From Glycine soja (taxonomy: Eukaryota; Streptophyta; Magnoliopsida; Fabales; Fabaceae): DNA of 64,000 nucleotides. This document shows positions 1 through 11,692 of the stretch, one piece after another. The notes under the pieces were generated by a model. It did no database searches. It saw only the letters and a list, made by a program, of their open reading frames with translations, and had not been told where the DNA came from. A program made the translations under genes and the position numbers. The DNA is taken from positions 31,706,411 to 31,770,410 of the forward strand of contig NC_041004.1 in the NCBI RefSeq assembly GCF_004193775.1, in the 5' to 3' direction. Every line of letters starts with the position of its first letter. Positions within the stretch are counted from its first letter, which is position 1.

Positions 1-1639
1 ATTTTAAAAGATTATTTTAACAATTTTTTTTTGTAAATTTTAAAAGACTTTATAAGAATATAATGATTTTAAAGATCTTTATGATAAATATTTTACAAAA
101 TATGAATTCAAAATTATTGATAAAGATTCATGTCCACCTAACACTTTAAATAAAATTCATCTTATATAAAAAAAACTCTAAACTTGTTACATAACAAATC
201 AATTTTCTCTAATATATTTACAAACATAATAGTTTCATTATCCTTCAATCATTAATTATGTTAATTGTATATTATATAAAAATTATATATAACAATGTAT
301 GCCAATAACATGAATACTTGTAATCCTTCTCACAATAACAATCCTACCAAACAAAAAACATGAACAACAATTATTTCAAACCTTATTTATTCATTTATAC
401 ATTAGTCAGCTTTTGATGTTCATTAAAACTATACTTTTCACATGTTCATATATATTCATGTTTATTTATATGTATAAATATGTAATCAAGATATCCCAAA
501 TTTAAAAAATTGAAAAATTTTCTCATATCATACGTTTCAGAGCATGCTGATCATTGGTTGAAAGAGTAAAACAAATCATGAATGTCTATCACTTTCAACA
601 AAAAGATAAGGAAGTATGTGTAATGAGAAAAAAAGAACATATTAATTGGCAAGAAAAAAAAGCCTCATGAAATCTCAAATATTTGAATGAGATTATTTAA
701 TTTGTACTTTTACTAAAATACTTGATAAAATTCATCCTAAGAAAAAATTCATCAAAATTTATAAACTTTTAAATATCATAAGATTTTTTTTAAGTTGTAA
801 AAAATCTTAATTAAATAAAAACGAATTTTATTAAATTTTAAAAAAAATCCTAATAATTTTGATTAAATATCAAAATACTTATTTTTATTATTTAAAAATC
901 TTGATTAAATATCTTAACTTTTTTCATATAAAAAAAATCTTTTAAAATCCTTAATTGAATACAATCTCCAAAATATAAAAAAAAAATACTATCAAATAGT
1001 ATGTGTATGTAACTATATCAGTATGCGTATATTATTGTTGATGTTGATTAATGTAGATATTTTTGGTTGAATCTCTATTTTCTTATCCTCACACACAATC
1101 GTTGCTCTTTATTACTCCCTATATTTATATCTTAATTATGATTATTTCTAAAAGAGGATAATATAGGGAGTATATGTTTTCTTTTTGTTAATTTCTCAAA
1201 AGGAGTGTTTGTTTTCCAGATAATTTTTTAGTTCTGAAAATATTATGTCTGGGAATAAAACATGAGAATATTATTTTAGGTATTTAATAAAAAAAATGTG
1301 TTTTAGTTGGAAATGATTTTAGTATTCTCGAGAATAATTAAGACATATATTTGGTTAAATTATTTTTCCCTCCAAATATATATTATAATTACTAAAATAT
1401 CTTTATTATTATATTAAAGATGCTATTTTTTTCATAAAACAAATAAATTTATTATAAGATTAACAAATGACAAATAAATTATACTCAAAATGTTATTCAT
1501 ATGACAAAATTTCTCTCACTACTTTAAAATTTATGAGATTAATAACAATTGACACATGAACCAAAATTTTGAGAATGACAAAAATTAATGAAGTAAATGA
1601 ATGAATCCTTAATAGGGAAATGTGACAGCCGGTAGGAAG

Positions 1640-1642
<3 letters not shown>

Positions 1643-1686
<44 letters not shown>
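1643..1686. repeat. (AT)n microsatellite, 44 bp
   Basis: Uninterrupted alternating A and T directly visible in intergenic DNA. Confidence 0.95.
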
Positions 1687-1690
<4 letters not shown>

Positions 1691-2849
1691 TTTTTCTCAC
1701 AAAGGAGATTTGTATCTCATGGGAATAAGTATTCTGTATCCCTTTACCGGAATTAAATATTAGTTGAATTTGAGATTATTGCTTACCTAAATAAATAAAA
1801 AAACATACGCGTGATTTATTAATTTATTACTTTGTAATAAATGCAAGATTATTTTTTCCTCTTTTATATTCCTGAGACTAAAACAATCTACCCTTGAAAC
1901 AAATTAACTACCCCAAAAGGTTTTCTCCAATTTAGAGGCAAGACTCTTTGACACATGGTCAAATAGTAAATTCAACACTTCTTCTAGCAAAGACTAGAAT
2001 CTTTGTTTATCACTTGTGAAATACTAATCTCTTATGTTAGAACCAATTCCCGTTAGTAGTATTTGTTTTTTAAATTCCTATATTATTCTTTTTTAAGTTA
2101 TGTTGAACAAAACATTTCATAACTCATGTCATAAAATATACAAGTTAAAATATGATAAAATACTTTAGCACTAATAAATTAACAATAATATTTATTGGTC
2201 TCCTAATAAAACTTATTAAAGAGTTTGAGATATTTAAAATTAACACTCTACATTTATTATTACTGTTACATATGTATTACATTAATTATTTATCTTATTT
2301 AATTTTAAACTTGTTTATCTATTTTTTTTTTCTTTTTACATCTCTTTTCTTAGTGGGAATACCTTTTTATATCTCTTTTAATTATAAAAGTTGTTGTAAA
2401 AAATAATGTTTCTCTATAATGATTTATAATGTTGCTTTTTCCCGATATCTTTTTCCAAAATTATATTGTATCATTGTTGTTGGAAAAAAAATATAAACAC
2501 ATGGATGAATTGGTGACAATGGCACATCTATTTATTATACTGCATCCAATTCTTATTATAAGTAACAAGTGTAATGTGACACTTTATATATATAAACTTT
2601 CACTTATCTAATCTTGTGATGTGCACCAAATGGTTGCATTCGGACAACATTTAGATTCAAAGGTAATAAAGAAAACGAAAATAACTTTTGCGAGTACCCT
2701 TAATCAATCAACAAGGGAGGAATTTTCTTTTGTAGAATGGAAAGTCAAATAGGATTGGGAAAAGTTTAAGTTAGCATCATCGCTTAGAGTGGAATAACTA
2801 CAAGATGATCTCAATCATTATACATGTTTTCCTATAACAGATAAGTGCT

Positions 2850-2852
<3 letters not shown>

Positions 2853-2928
<76 letters not shown>
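2853..2928. repeat. (AT)n microsatellite, 76 bp
   Basis: Uninterrupted alternating AT run in intergenic DNA. Its length makes it likely to vary between individuals and to be hard to sequence exactly. Confidence 0.95.
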
Positions 2929-2930
<2 letters not shown>

Positions 2931-3581
2931 TCATAACTTGGTGCATGAAGTATCCTTGATCAACCCACATAAATTAATGTGCTAGCCATCTTATAAAGTA
3001 TTATATGATTAAAGAGAATGGTACAGGTGTTTGGAAACGTGCAAACCCAAGAAACAAGGCAACTAATACATTCCATATTGCTTATATAATGTAACCATAA
3101 CTTCTCATTATCTCTAGTCGTTCATATTTTAATACGAGGATGCTTGGATTTTAAAATGTTTATCGGAATATTTTATATAGACATCAAAAGAAAATTATAT
3201 ATTCCCTCATAAAAAAGAAAATTATATATATTTTTTGTAACCATTGTAATTAGTTTTGTTTTTCTCTTAGAAAAAGTTTAAGTATTTTTGTAAGCATAAT
3301 CATTTGTTAGTTACAAAATTAATTTTTGATACGAGACTTAATTATATTTAAGATTTTTGTCGTCCTTTATCCAAAAATATGTTCTATGAATGAAGTGAAT
3401 TCAATTTTTTTTTTATTTACCGAATTCAACATATGCTGTGAACTGAATCACACTCATTTGTTATTTTTTAGGAATATACTAATTCATGTTCTCTTATGCT
3501 CTACATCATGAGCGCGTGCTGCATTCTTTCATTAACATCCGCAAATCGTTTGGCTTTCCCTACAATCTCGGCATGCTCTAT

Positions 3582-3691
3582 AAACTAATATATTATTAAT
3601 TCTCTTTCAAAGAACAATTTTGTTCCTGCAGTCACTAAACTAATAGATTATTAATTCTCTTTCAAAGAACAATTTTGTTCCTGCAGTCACA
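3582..3691. repeat. 55-bp tandem duplication (two units)
   Basis: Two adjacent units, each beginning AAACTAATA and ending TTCCTGCAGTCAC, repeat with a period of 55 bases and only one or two differences. The near identity points to a recent slippage or unequal-exchange duplication. Confidence 0.9.
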
Positions 3692-3865
3692 CTAACATGC
3701 TTCCAAGATTTTAATTTTGCATAGCCATCATTTAATGCAATCGCTTCTTGATTCTGATCGATCATCGGTGGCTGCATCAAGATGTGATTGCTAACCACAT
3801 TAGCTGCAGTTTTGGGGGCATCAATCCATGGTTACAACGTGGCACTACTGTTACATGCATGTTGT

Positions 3866-3925
3866 AGTAACAAGGAGAAAAATATACTAGTAATAAGTAA
3901 CAAGGAGGAAAATATACTAGTAATA
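3866..3925. repeat. 30-bp tandem duplication (two units)
   Basis: Two units of about 30 bases beginning AGTAACAAGGAG and ending ATACTAGTAAT lie head to tail with one difference. Confidence 0.85.
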
Positions 3926-5666
3926 TTTATTGCATTACTTTTTATTAAAAGAAGTATTTATAAACAATTAGAAGAGAGAGAAGTATTAATGATAAAAATA
4001 ATTTTAAAAAATATAAATTTAAAATAAATTTATTATTATCAATTAAACTAACTAATAAAAAAATAAGTAAGTTGTAGCATCACTAGAGTACTCTTGATTT
4101 CACCAGAAGCATGGGAAGAAAATGAATTTAAAGACAAAAACTCAAGAAATAAAATGCGAAGGCATGGAGTTCAGGTAAGAAAAAATCTCTAGTTAATGTT
4201 TTATTTTAGAGAGCAATTTTAACGAATTATATCAAATAATCAACCGAAGAACAGTGACTAAAGATTCTTTTTACCATTTGGCCAGAATAAATTGAGAAAT
4301 TAAGGATTTATTTGATTTAAAATTCGATAGATTTTTTTATTGGTAAAATTTGATAAAACTGATTTTAATATAATTAATTTAAAGAGAAAATAGTTTATTT
4401 TTTTTATATTATTATCTAATCATAAATTGATATGTATAATAATAAGTTGATTCACTTTTACAATATGATGATTCTTAATTTATTGACTACTGCATGCGTA
4501 TATGTGTACACCTTTTTAAATTAACGATGTCAATACCGTATTTTAAGGCTGTGTTGGATTGGATATGTAACACTAAAAGTTCTTAATGTTGTAATTAGCT
4601 TAACAGTGTTAGAGAATTTTTCTATATAAAAAAAAAATAGTGTTAGAGAAATATATTAGTTTCATTCTTATTTGTGGATCAAAATCTTCTTGAGAGAGAT
4701 CCAAAACATATAGAAAGACGTTTCATTAGGTTATGTTGACACAACAATATTAACCAAGTCAAACCCAATCGTAACGGATACACAAATCATGGGTTAGGTT
4801 GGCCAATAGATTGATATATAGTTGACTTTGGGTTATATATCCACCCAAACAGTGCAACGGGGGCGTGGCTAAACTTGATTGATGTCATAATACAATTTGG
4901 CTACTTATATTTTAATTTTTGTTTATATATATAATAAAAGACAATGTTTCATACCTTGTCCGTTTCTCTTGTTTTCATTTTCTCCATTCTTCTCTTGACC
5001 TATGTGTCTTTATCCATCAAACCTCCATTCTTTGGTGAAGAAGGGATTTGCAGTTTAGATTCATTTTTTAACGAAATAGTCATTCGGTTGGAATAAAAAA
5101 TTTAAGTCCCGCTCAGTTTAAATTGAATTGAATAAAATGTCAAATTTAATCGTATTTTATTTTATTAATGCTATGTAAAGTACTATGTTAACACATTAAC
5201 ACTTTTCCTAAAAAAAACATTAACACTTTCCAACATCTTATAATTTAACCTATTTTTTTCTTTTCTTCTACCTTTAGTTATATTTTGTTTATTTTTCTTC
5301 AAAGTACTAGGCAGTTACTTTATGCGCCAAAAAAAAAATAGTAATTAACTAGTTATTTTAATAATTACTTTTCCCCTCTGTACACTTAATTAAATATGCA
5401 AAAGTAATTAATTACAAAAATTTGATCGAGTTTAACTACTAAATTTGAATAATTTGAAAGTTTAAAACATTCTTAGTAGGAGTACAATAGCATTGATTCT
5501 TAATTATAGTTACTTTCAAAAACTATAAGAGATGGTTATTTGAGTTTTAAAGCATCAAGAAAAGTATAATGATGTTATAAGCAATCCAATTTAGCCAATT
5601 CGGTTCAATATTGAAAAAAATAAAAATCCAAAACCGATAAGATTCAAGTAAAAGGGAGTAATTTTT

Positions 5667-5925
5667 TAGAGTAAAATGTATATCTATTAATTTTTAGCCA
5701 AAATAGTTCTGAATCCTTAATCATACTTTAAAAATGATGATTTTGGTTATCATATTTTTTTTTAATAAATGGTTAATTTTGTCTTTCATCTTAGTAGGCA
5801 CTCCAAAGTTTCATAAAAAATAGATGAAACTCACCAATTATAAGAAATATAATGACTAAAATCATCATTTTTAAAGAATATGAAGTAAGACCAATTTTAT
5901 CCAAGTTAAATAATATTTTACCTTT
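5667..5925. mobile_element. MITE-like fold-back element
   Basis: The two ends are imperfect inverted copies: a GTAAAAT end, then a stretch ending in AAAAATGATGATTTTGG, is mirrored on the right by AAAATCATCATTTTT and a terminal ATTTTAC. There is no coding capacity. The fold-back of about 260 bp is what a non-autonomous DNA transposon (MITE) looks like. The target duplication was not resolved, so the superfamily is unknown. Confidence 0.55.
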
Positions 5926-6822
5926 TTTTTCATTATCCGTTTAATTTGTTCTGTTTTTTTTCTTTTTCAGATCCCTTTGAGTTGAATTTCTCCTATTATA
6001 TTCTTTCCTTGACAACCTTAGTATATGAGTACACTTTTTCCTTAATCAGTTCTCTTGTTAGTGCATGAAAACATCTGATACATAATCATTCAGTTGCAGC
6101 ATAGTATGGGTATATATATACATATATTATTCTATGCTTCGGAGTTATGTTATGCCAAACTGTTAAAATTACGAACAGGCCTAATTATAGGGCTCCTCGA
6201 CCTTGCACTCCAAGCATCATAGATTCCTTTTTCTTTTGCAACCAATGTGGAACTTATTTCTATTCCTCCATTTTCCCAACTAAGCCAGGTTTCCCTTCGT
6301 AACTAAGCAACAAATGTTGTAGATTAAGTTAGGTTTAATAAATCAGTGGGTACTTAAATTATTTGAAATTTTTTAATTATGTCTTCAAATTAAAAAAATT
6401 ATAATTGAGTTTATGATATTCCGCAATTTTTGTAATTGAGTATCTAGAATTAGTAAAATTGCCACAAATTATTTTTTTAATGGTTTCAAGAATTCATAAA
6501 CTAATTTCAAGAATTCAATAAAAAAAATTAAGAACTCAATTATATTTTAATTTAAAGATCTAATTAAAAATTCTAAAAAAATTTCAAAGACAAAATAATT
6601 ATTAAATCTTAAAGTTATAAAGAATTATTTACTCGTTGAGTTATGTGAGTCTCCTAATTAATAGAGTAAGCTAGTTTGGAGCACAGTACATTCTGCCCGC
6701 AGGAAATATAACGTGCATGTTATGACCGCTTAAGAGACATATTTTACGTAAGAGTTGAGCATGCATGCGAGGATTGCTGGTAATACTCCATCAGTTTCAA
6801 AATTATAGATGGGGTAATTGGG
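5926..6822. other. Intergenic DNA, nothing recognised
   Basis: AT-rich sequence between two fold-back elements. No coding frame, RNA gene or clear repeat was seen. Confidence 0.6.
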
Positions 6823-8582
6823 TAAATATTTATTTTAGTTGTTTTTTTTTATAATTATTTTAGTAGTTAAAAGTATGTGGTGCTAACATATGTTGTTTCT
6901 TAAAAGATAAAAAATTTAAATTAATTTAGTCTCTAAATATAAAAAGTATGACATATGTTGATTCATATCTATTAACTTTAATGTATCTGTCTACGTGATA
7001 CCTCTACCGATGTTGTAGTTAGAGACGATTGTCACGTGTCATTCATGTGATTGTTACATGTTATTCATATGTCTGAAAGTTAACTTTTTAATTTAGTATT
7101 CAAACTTAACAAGTTGATGTCATTTTGGTCACTAAACCTAATCAATTGGCCAACATTATGGTTCATAAACTTAATCACATACTGTCATTTTGGTCCTTGA
7201 GAGTAGTTTTGAATTTTGAATTAAATTTCATGATGCATGTAAATTATTAACATAGTCATAATCATATTCTCTTCCATTTCATATCTCTCATATTTTTCAC
7301 CTTTCTCTTTTACATGCACTTTGTAGTTCATCTTGACTTTCACATCTATTATCCGCATGCAAAGTTCACCATTTATTCAATTGAAACATCAAAATTTTAA
7401 TAGAAAAAAAACATAAAAACATCTTTAAAAACTATTTTTTTCATAATAAACATTGTCTATCTTCTTCTTTAAGAGGTTACATTTTATTCAATTAAAAATC
7501 TTTAAATAGGTTCTTCAACACTCTCAAGTAACCACTAATTACATTTAAAATTCTTTGATATCTATATATACCTTATGGTAGTAGTTCATGAAATCAACAA
7601 CTTTCTTTGTTTATATTTTTTTTTTATTTGCTTGATCTTTTTACATTGATCATCAATCATGTGCCTAATGATCGCATAGATCATATGTGACTTTCACCTC
7701 CTTAAATGTTTCACTCTTTATACTCCAAATGTGATTAAAAGAATGAAAAATGATGTATGTTTCGCATAAGTTATATCCACTAAAGTCTTCTAATATCTAC
7801 CCTTGAACAACAATGTGAAAAGTGCAAAAACTAAAAAAAAAAACAACAAAATGCATTACACTTGTCTCATTGAAAGGGTATATAAGCAAATGGTTTTAAC
7901 ACTTCCATATTTCTTCCTTTTGTGATTCTAAATTTTTTTAACTATCTTTTTGTGATTAATGTTATTCCATGAAATAGATTAATTAAATAATTAATCTAGC
8001 ATTTTACACATATAATATCATATAAGATAACTTGATTTTGGTAGAAGATCTAACTTGAAACCTTATAATACCTTGTTAGCAATGTCCTGCATTTAGTTGT
8101 TAACTACTATTATGTAATCGCTCATAAATTATTTTCATATTTTTAGTATAATTTAAATGGAGAAATTGGTAAGAGAAAGGTGAAAAATATGACTGATAAA
8201 AAATAAAAGTGAGAGAATATAATAATGTTTATGCTAATAATGTACATTCATGGACCAAAATTTCACTACATGGTTAAGTTCAGGATCAAAGTGTGAATAA
8301 ATTATTAGGTTTAAGAACCAAAATGAAAATAAATTGTTAAACTCAGAGGCCAAATCAAAAAGTCAACTTTTAGACACGTGAATGACAAGTGACAACTGTG
8401 AGCTGTAACGTTATCACCAAAGGTGACACATAGGCATGAACCTTAACATTAAAGAGTTAGGTTAACGACAAGATCAATATGTCATACTTTTTACACATTC
8501 AAGTATTAAATTCAATTTATTTTATCTTTCATGGGCCAATCTATTAGTGTTATACACTTTGAAGGGTCAAAATGAGTATTTA
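6823..8582. mobile_element. Non-autonomous DNA element with long terminal inverted repeats
   Basis: The left arm (about 6823-7312) and right arm (about 8160-8582) are imperfect inverted copies over more than 400 bases. Shared landmarks include AAAAAGTATGACATAT, CATTTTGGT and ATTTTTCACCTTTCTC, each on opposite strands in the two arms. The interior of about 850 bases is AT-rich without a reading frame. Long inverted arms with no transposase fit a non-autonomous Mutator-like or fold-back element. I could not see a clean 9-bp target duplication, so the class is inferred. Confidence 0.65.
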
Positions 8583-9664
8583 TAGTATTGATTGTGAATT
8601 TAGTATATATAGATTAAAGAAAATTAAATGAGTGTAAAATATTAATGTATTAAGTTTAAAATATATTTTTAATATAATATTATTTTGTCCTAGACCATAG
8701 ATCATGAGTGTCTCCCAACCCACTGGTCAGAGACTAATCCCGTTTGTTTTTATAAACGGTGAGAATTAAATACGAGTTTTCTTGTTAAATAGATCATTTT
8801 TACTCATGTGAATACAACGAAATCTTATATTATTACATCTATCCTTTAGGTTTTTTAATATAAAATTTAAATACGATTAGTTATTTATTGATTTTTTTTA
8901 AATAGGTTGTAACCGTAGTATTCTTGATAATGATGAAACTTATTTATTTCAAATAGGGATGTGAAAAAAAAATTAATGTCACAAAATTGTAAAATATTAA
9001 TAGTTTTGGAATAAAAGGAAAATATTGAAACCTCGATAGTTTTGGAACAATGAAAGTATACTCTAACACATTATCTATTATTAATTAAAAATTACAAAAT
9101 TATGGGTGAAACTAGTTAAATAAGAAGGAATATTTGCAAAATTTTATAATTTTCAGTAAATTCTACTAAATATTCCATGTGTTTCTTTTTATCTGTTTTT
9201 AAGGTTTTTGCGTAGAAACTAATAAATGTAATAAATTTTTTTAATCTTAATAAAATGCATATGTGTAAATTAATTAATTAATCTATAAAAAATATTTAAA
9301 TTAATTAAAGATTAGATAGAAAATTAGGATATAATTGATAAAATAATAATTAATTATATCTTGAACTTTAATTAAAGAAACAAAGGAAGTAACAATATGT
9401 TAGAGAGCATGCTGCTAACATTTTTGTTAAACCTATTGCACGTGCACAACACATATTATAAGATTATTGATTTTTAATAATATTCAAAAAAATGGGTTAA
9501 AACAAGAAAAAAAATTCTACCATATGCATTAACAACATTTTTGCAAATGCGGTATAAAGTACACATGGTTAAATGGGTTTGGAAACCTTTCCTATTATAT
9601 CATTAATAACACTTAAAAAGCGTTGATGATTTTAATAACATTTAAAAATATTATTAAATTATTT
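8583..9664. other. Intergenic DNA, nothing recognised
   Basis: AT-rich, stop-rich sequence with no recognisable gene, RNA or structured repeat. Confidence 0.6.
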
Positions 9665-9907
9665 TTGGTTCAAATATATTTTATCCCTATAATTTAACTT
9701 TTTTTTTCACTTTAGTTCCTACAAATTATGTTTATTTTATTTTTTGTCTTTAAAGTGCTTTAAATATTATTTTTATTTTTTTAAGTGTTATCTAAAGAAC
9801 TTAAGATAAAAAATAAAACAAACACATTTTGTAAGGACTAAAATAATTTTTTTTTGCAAGGACCAAAACAAAAAATACTGAATTACAAGGAGAACATAAA
9901 TATTTAA
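9665..9907. mobile_element. MITE-like fold-back element
   Basis: The left half (TTGGTTCAAATAT, then CTTTAGTTCCTACAAA, then TTTTTTGTCTTTAAAG) is mirrored on the right (AAGATAAAAAATAAAAC, TTGTAAGGACTAAAA, GGACCAAAAC). The result is an imperfect palindrome of about 240 bp without coding capacity. Legume genomes carry many MITEs of this general look. The family is not named because termini and target duplication are not certain. Confidence 0.5.
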
Positions 9908-11692
9908 GTCATTATTTTTTTAGTAACATTTAAAAAATGTAGTTAGTTGATAATAGTGTATCATTAAAAAATGTTACTTATATTCTTGTAGCATTAAAAA
10001 AAATATGAATATAATATTCATTAATGTTTGAACATCGAAGTATTCAAATTCCAAGAAAATTCGTCCAACGAACCAAAATTTTGTCACACTATAATCTAAA
10101 AACAAACACCAATTAAGAACAACCATAATTATTATTTTTCTCATAAAATCGCATCATGATTTAACTCGAGAATAGGAGAAATATAGAAAGGGAAGAAAAT
10201 AGAGAACTTACCACTACAAGAATTCTCTCCCAAGAGGTCTAGAGTGTATGGAAAGTACGCAAGAGAATGTGGAACTCTACCTCTCCACCTTGAGGATGAG
10301 AGAAGTTGGCTAGAGAAGACCTAACTTTCTTATTTGTGAGGTTTAGAGAAAGAATAGTTTTAGGGGTTTTCAAGGTTTTTCTCTCACTGTGGCTCCACAA
10401 AACACACTCCCGCGCCTATTCTCTACCTTAAGGCCCAAGCATGAAGCCCAACCACCAAGAACTTATAAACTCATCTAAAAATACATTAACTTTTTACATT
10501 TTATTAAATCATTATTCATAGGATAAATTAAATTTAATTCCTCTAACATTTCAATTAAAACACTTAGTCACATAATTAGGTAAAACACATTGTTACATTT
10601 AATTCACTCTATTTATTCAATCCTCATCTATTAAAATATCAACATTTCATTTGCTTTATCAAGTCAGTTCAACCATGAAACAGTCTCAACACTTTTTTTT
10701 AAAAAAAAAATAGACTTCTACATTTTTTAAGCTATTATCTTAAATGATAAAAATTAATAAATAAGTGCAGAACAGGTCTTAAATTAAGGAAGACATCGTA
10801 ATGATAAACAAACGATTATCTTAAATTACAATACTGCATTTATAACCTCTTAAATGTGTTAAGTTGTTAATAACCCAGTTTTTAATAATGTGCTAATAAT
10901 CCAGCTTTTAGCATATGAGTCTACATCTACATCAATATTCAATAGAGATGGAATGGAAAGTTACGTATACCATTATCCCCTAGTCAGAATGTTGAATAAA
11001 AACATTTATTTACTTAAAGAACAGTTTTTAAGCAGTTTTTTTAACGCACTTCCAAGTGCAATCTATCTACGTAAACTGCAGTTGACCACAGAAAAAGTAG
11101 ATAGTATCTGCAGTCATTACTTTTAAAATACTTCAGCTATCACTCTCCTAAATATTGGATGCTGCAAACGAGTTCCAATATTTTAACGGCCAAATGGCAG
11201 TACATTATCAAATATAGCAGAAAATTTACTGAACTACAACGGAAGAATGAGCTCGTTATTATGTGCAAAAATTTACATTGTACATTATCAAATATACAAA
11301 GCAAATTGCGAAAGGGTGGGGGGGGGGGGGGGGGGGTATGGAGAACTCAGCAGACATTTACAGTAGAGTACACTCAACGGGCAATAATTATTTACTCTTT
11401 CAGTGTGGGGGTTAGAAGCTGATACTTAGGCTGTGTTTGGCAAAGTGTTTAGACCACGTTGAACGAAAAAAAACACATTTCAAGACAAAAATGCCAAAGC
11501 AACTGCCTAGTTGCTTCTCCATTGTGTCAAACCTGACGTTGACTTAAAACCTTTAAGTTAACTATGTAAACCGAGTGATCATTGACGCATTTCCTTTTCC
11601 CAATTTTGAATGAATTCGGATTTGGTACAGGGAATGGCAACTTCTGGGATTCAACCAAGCAATATCTACGTAACAACATCGTAGGTTCGAGA
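9908..11692. other. 3' flank of the VPS3 gene, no other gene recognised
   Basis: Moderately AT-rich intergenic sequence downstream (in gene direction) of the VPS3 stop codon. It contains a 19-base G tract (listed separately) and short open frames without family resemblance. Part of the interval nearest 11692 is presumably the 3' untranslated region of the gene. Confidence 0.6.
11318..11336 (+). repeat. 19-base G homopolymer
   Basis: A run of 19 G preceded by GGGT stands out in AT-rich DNA just beyond the 3' end of the VPS3 gene. The other strand, which is the gene's sense strand, reads poly-C. Such tracts form quadruplexes and slip during replication and sequencing, so the exact length is uncertain. 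Confidence 0.9.

Larger units (their letters stand above)
1..5666. other. AT-rich intergenic DNA, no gene recognised
   Basis: The stretch is very AT-rich with frequent stops in all frames. The few short open frames are low-complexity and match no family I know. It contains two AT microsatellites and two short tandem duplications, listed separately. No promoter, RNA gene or conserved domain could be supported. Confidence 0.7.

Noticed and set aside
2152..4027. Short hydrophobic open frames in the left intergenic region
   Set aside because: Low-complexity AT-rich frames without family resemblance, splice signals or conserved motifs.
10212..10224. CACTACAAGAATT, which looks like a CACTA transposon end
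   Set aside because: No matching inverted TAGTG end, no subterminal repeat cluster and no transposase nearby, so chance is more likely.
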